Of a DNA stretch of 64,000 nucleotides, positions 62,332-64,000 are shown piece after piece. The DNA is taken from NCBI GenBank assembly GCA_040954595.2, contig CM082584.2, forward strand, positions 9,796,001 to 9,860,000. Reading direction: 5' to 3'. This stretch comes from Balanoglossus misakiensis. Lineage: Eukaryota > Hemichordata. How positions within the stretch are numbered: the first letter of the stretch is position 1; every line of letters begins with the position of its first letter. The position numbers and the translations under genes are program-made. The notes under the pieces were generated by a model. That model searched no databases. It was not told the origin of the DNA and saw only the letters and a program-made list of their open reading frames with translations.

Positions 62332-63951
62332 AGTCATTTACACCGTAGCAGAAGACTTTGACTTGGAGTTCTTTTCAGTCTATGCCTGTGTCGGAATATG
62401 GAATTCCTTCTTTCTCATTTTGTACTCTCTCACTGGTGCCAGCAGGCTCATGAAATGGTCCACAAGGTAAAGTACACTAATAGCAAAATCATGGCAGTTT
62501 TCTCCTCATTCTCAGCATTGAAGTTACATGATCTTTTGCTTTATTGGCCAGCCTGTGTCTATTGCTAATTCTTTGTTTTTTTCTTCAGGTCTACAGAAGA
62601 GATATTTGCTTTGTTTATAGCCATCGCCTTCTGCGTAGATGCACTGAAAGAGTTGGTACATGGTAAGAATCTCCTCCTCTCAGAAATCAAAGATCTATCA
62701 ACAGTTGTAAAATTACATATGAAATCTGGCTGTCATCCATAAATATAAGATACAAATCATCTTTTTGAGCTTTGATGATCACCTTCCTTTTCCCGTGTAT
62801 AATTCCTTTAATTTCTTTCCCATTTGCGCAAATTCCTAGATTTCCAGATGAACTACATTTCCGACGCTTGCAGCTGTGAGTCGCCACCGTGCATCAGTAA
62901 TGAGACCCTAGCGGCGCTCAACTCCACAGAACTTCTGGCTGAAGAGTGTCTCCGCGAGAACAGTCTCTTGTATTTGTTGTTGCTGTTAGGTACAGTCTGG
63001 TTTGGACTCTTCCTCTTCAACTTCACAAAGAGGTAAAAATTTGGATGAACTCTAGTGAAATCAGTTGCCACGTTTTTTGGCCGTTATATTTTTTAAACAA
63101 AGAAACTTGATAAGGATGCATGTGGTCGGTCAGATGGAGAGTATTGTCATACTCCTTCCTGGAAGTGTTGTCAAAGTCTGTGTCAAAATTTAAAAGGTGT
63201 TACATGCTAGTTCATGAAATGTAAAGCAGTGTACTGAGTCAAGAAATGAAGAAGATAATACTGTTGTTGCGTGTGGAAAAACACAAGTACATTCAATCCA
63301 GATTTCTAGTATTTTTCCATAATAAACCCTTTCACCACCATGGTTTGATCCAAATCCATCGTTTTCTCTGGTAAAGTTGGACCTCTGTAGAGGGAACTGG
63401 GGATGAAAGGGTTAATTGCAATCATATATTCATCATTCGTTTTCAGTCCCTTCCTGGATGCCAACAAGCGTGAGATGCTAGCAGACTATGCATTGCCAGT
63501 AGCTGTTATTACAATGTCATTCATCGGATCATTTGTCTTCAAATCAATTGAGTGTAAGTAAGACCTAACAAGTGACACATCCACATGTTTTCTATGGTGA
63601 CATTGGACCTCTACACAGGAGAATAGGGGTGAAAGGATTAAATCATGAACACAGTCAGGCAGTGATGGATCAGCATCTGGTGAAGTCTTGTTTTCCAATT
63701 CATAACAGACTAATTCTCATACAGACGTACATCCATAATCGGAACAATTGATGTCACGTTTTTTTTTTCTACTTGGGAATTTCAGTGCACAAGTTCAACT
63801 ACTCGGCTGGCAACTTTCTGATCTTGGCGCCGCTCCATAAACTGTCTCCAGCAGCCATTGCAGGTTGTGCTGTCATTGGATTTCCTCTATCCCTTCTCTT
63901 CTTCATGGACCAGAACATCTCCAGTGCATTGGTGAACGCCCCTCTCAACAA
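41530..63951 (+). CDS. SLC4A11: SLC4A11-type solute carrier (borate/bicarbonate transporter family), 3' end outside window
   Basis: Membrane transporter of the SLC4 family; vertebrate SLC4A11 conducts H+/OH-/NH3 and water, and is historically called a borate transporter. Exons: 41530-41893, 56496-56536, 58818-59025, 59878-59956, 60538-60755, 60953-61056, 61348-61552, 61902-62015, 62334-62466, 62589-62662, 62840-63032, 63447-63553, 63786-63951, then off the edge; 668 codons so far. The first 121 residues are Ser-rich and disordered. The cytosolic domain follows, with [23 protein letters not shown] (human [23 protein letters not shown]). The membrane domain starts near [18 protein letters not shown], with [36 protein letters not shown] and [14 protein letters not shown]. 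An extracellular loop holds two glycosylation sequons (SNETL, LNSTE) and several Cys. The last visible exon ends [17 protein letters not shown]. The link from exon 41530 to 56496 rests on phase only. Confidence 0.88.
42075..42139. repeat. Trinucleotide microsatellite (TCA)n
   Basis: About 21 uninterrupted ATC units just after SLC4A11 exon 1a. They create artificial poly-Asp and poly-Met frames on the minus strand. Confidence 0.97.
43373..43444. repeat. Three tandem copies of a 22-bp unit
   Basis: The unit GAAACTGGTCAGAAACTTGTAA is repeated three times, the last copy diverged. This is an intronic minisatellite, not a CRISPR array because no spacers separate the units. Confidence 0.85.
43853..43920. 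repeat. Imperfect (TCTG/TCTA)n tract
   Basis: Degenerate TCTGTC/TCTATC units over about 70 bases, a decayed tetranucleotide microsatellite. Confidence 0.75.
45143..45408. repeat. Diverged tandem duplication of about 130 bp
   Basis: Copy 1 (45143-45270) and copy 2 (45272-45408) share, in the same order, CATTATGACTTTAGAA, AATNTTTAATATTAA, GGAAATGAATCAATT versus GAGAAACAAATCGATT, and a final AGATAATGT. It is AT-rich, non-coding and intronic. Confidence 0.6.
48614..48655. repeat. Short inverted repeat (hairpin)
   Basis: The arm TTCTATATCATATT pairs perfectly with AATATGATATAGAA across a loop of a few bases, and pairing extends imperfectly into AAA/TTT. It lies within the SLC4A11 intron. Confidence 0.75.
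49690..50352 (+). promoter_or_regulatory. Probable proximal promoter and 5' UTR of SLC4A11
   Basis: GC content and CG dinucleotide frequency rise here compared with the surrounding AT-rich intron and stay high into the coding exon at 50353. That is consistent with an internal transcription start. Inferred from composition and position; no core element is claimed. Confidence 0.4.
50353..50596 (+). CDS. SLC4A11: Alternative first coding exon (1b) of the SLC4A11 gene
   Basis: The ATG at 50353 opens 81 codons plus one base, ending at a strong donor (GGAG|GTGAGG). The leftover G joins the exon at 56496 in the same phase as the distal exon 1a, giving E-A-E-E-E. The peptide begins [16 protein letters not shown] and turns strongly basic ([39 protein letters not shown]). 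It would thus give the transporter a basic N-terminus, unlike the Ser/Thr-rich one from exon 1a. RRGSV resembles a PKA site. Human SLC4A11 also uses alternative first exons. If not an alternative start, it could be a first exon of its own. Confidence 0.75.
50597..56495 (+). other. Intron between SLC4A11 exon 1b and the common exon
   Basis: 5.9 kb with no supported gene. A 111-codon plus-strand frame at 52513-52848 has no recognisable domain. It contains a G13 homopolymer near 54578-54592, a fragment resembling the end of the short MITE at about 54700-54740, and a 27-bp tandem duplication at 56181-56234. Confidence 0.5.
56181..56234. repeat. Two tandem copies of a 27-bp unit
   Basis: TTTCTGNATCATATGCCCNAGTGCAC occurs twice back to back, with only two mismatches between the copies. 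Confidence 0.85.
57907..57936. repeat. Two tandem copies of GGAATGAACAATTCT
   Basis: A perfect 15-bp direct duplication in an SLC4A11 intron. Confidence 0.85.
62097..62156. repeat. Pentanucleotide (CTGTA/CTGTT)n tract
   Basis: Imperfect units of CTGTA and CTGTT in the SLC4A11 intron after exon 9. Confidence 0.8.
62278..62331. repeat. Long CT/C-rich polypyrimidine tract at a splice acceptor
   Basis: More than 50 pyrimidines (TCTC units, a C10 run, then (CT)n) run directly into the AG acceptor of SLC4A11 exon 10 (62334). It acts as the polypyrimidine tract and is length-variable by nature. Confidence 0.85.
63324..63417. mobile_element. Short MITE-like dispersed repeat, copy B
   Basis: The best-preserved copy: ACCCTTTCACCAC at the left and GGATGAAAGGGT at the right form inverted ends, with TAA directly outside both ends as a candidate target duplication. 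About 88 bp, no coding capacity, in the intron before SLC4A11 exon 13. Confidence 0.7.
63576..63642. mobile_element. Short MITE-like dispersed repeat, copy C (left end lost)
   Basis: The right two-thirds of copies A and B: TTTTCTATGGTGACATTGG, then CTCTACACAGGAGAATAGGG and GAAAGGATTAA. It lies just after SLC4A11 exon 13, so this exon is bracketed by two copies in the same orientation. Confidence 0.6.
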
Positions 63952-64000
63952 GTAAGTCTGTCCAGATGTTAAGTTAAGTGTATAGTTGCCTGTGTCCAAC

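Overview
This is an intron-rich animal nuclear genome fragment. The exons are short, the splice sites are GT-AG, and there are microsatellites and small non-autonomous DNA transposons. The proteins read closest to vertebrate families (F-BAR protein FCHO, SLC4A11, CLCC1, a clan-2 cytochrome P450), at a divergence that suggests an invertebrate. A marine deuterostome (hemichordate, echinoderm or amphioxus) is my best guess. A lophotrochozoan cannot be excluded from sequence alone. All gene models were built by hand from reading frame, family similarity and splice-site phase; there is no transcript evidence.

Layout. 1-432 (-): intronless open frame of unknown function running off the left edge. 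2428-3614 (-): ATP5F1D, delta subunit of mitochondrial ATP synthase, 4 exons, 170 aa. 4541-5507 (-): UQCRH, complex III hinge protein, 4 exons, 93 aa. 6067-9299 (+): CLCC1, ER chloride-channel-like protein, 7 exons, 781 aa, divergent from UQCRH across a 559-bp shared upstream region. 10121-12771 (-): UROD, uroporphyrinogen decarboxylase, 9 exons, 367 aa, convergent with CLCC1. 13321-16025 (-): bHLH protein that I cannot assign to a named family, 5 exons, 340 aa. 17287-21295 (+): cytochrome P450, 3 exons, 522 aa, with an atypical I-helix. 21884-22689: 800-bp Harbinger-like MITE with 43-bp perfect terminal inverted repeats and TAA target duplications. 23560-38764 (+): FCHO1/2 orthologue, 25 coding exons, 870 aa. 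41530 to the right edge (+): SLC4A11-type transporter, 5'-complete but 3'-truncated by the window, with two candidate alternative first coding exons (41530 and 50353) that both end in the phase required by the common exon at 56496.

The left 16 kb is dense with housekeeping genes for mitochondrial respiration and haem synthesis (ATP5F1D, UQCRH, UROD). The right 40 kb holds two large genes with long first introns. Most of the remaining sequence is intronic or intergenic DNA with simple repeats. I see no prokaryotic features, CRISPR arrays, rRNA or convincing tRNA genes. The points most worth following up are the unassigned bHLH protein, the P450 lacking the acid-alcohol pair, the LIR-like motif in the CLCC1 tail, the alternative SLC4A11 N-termini, and two MITE families.
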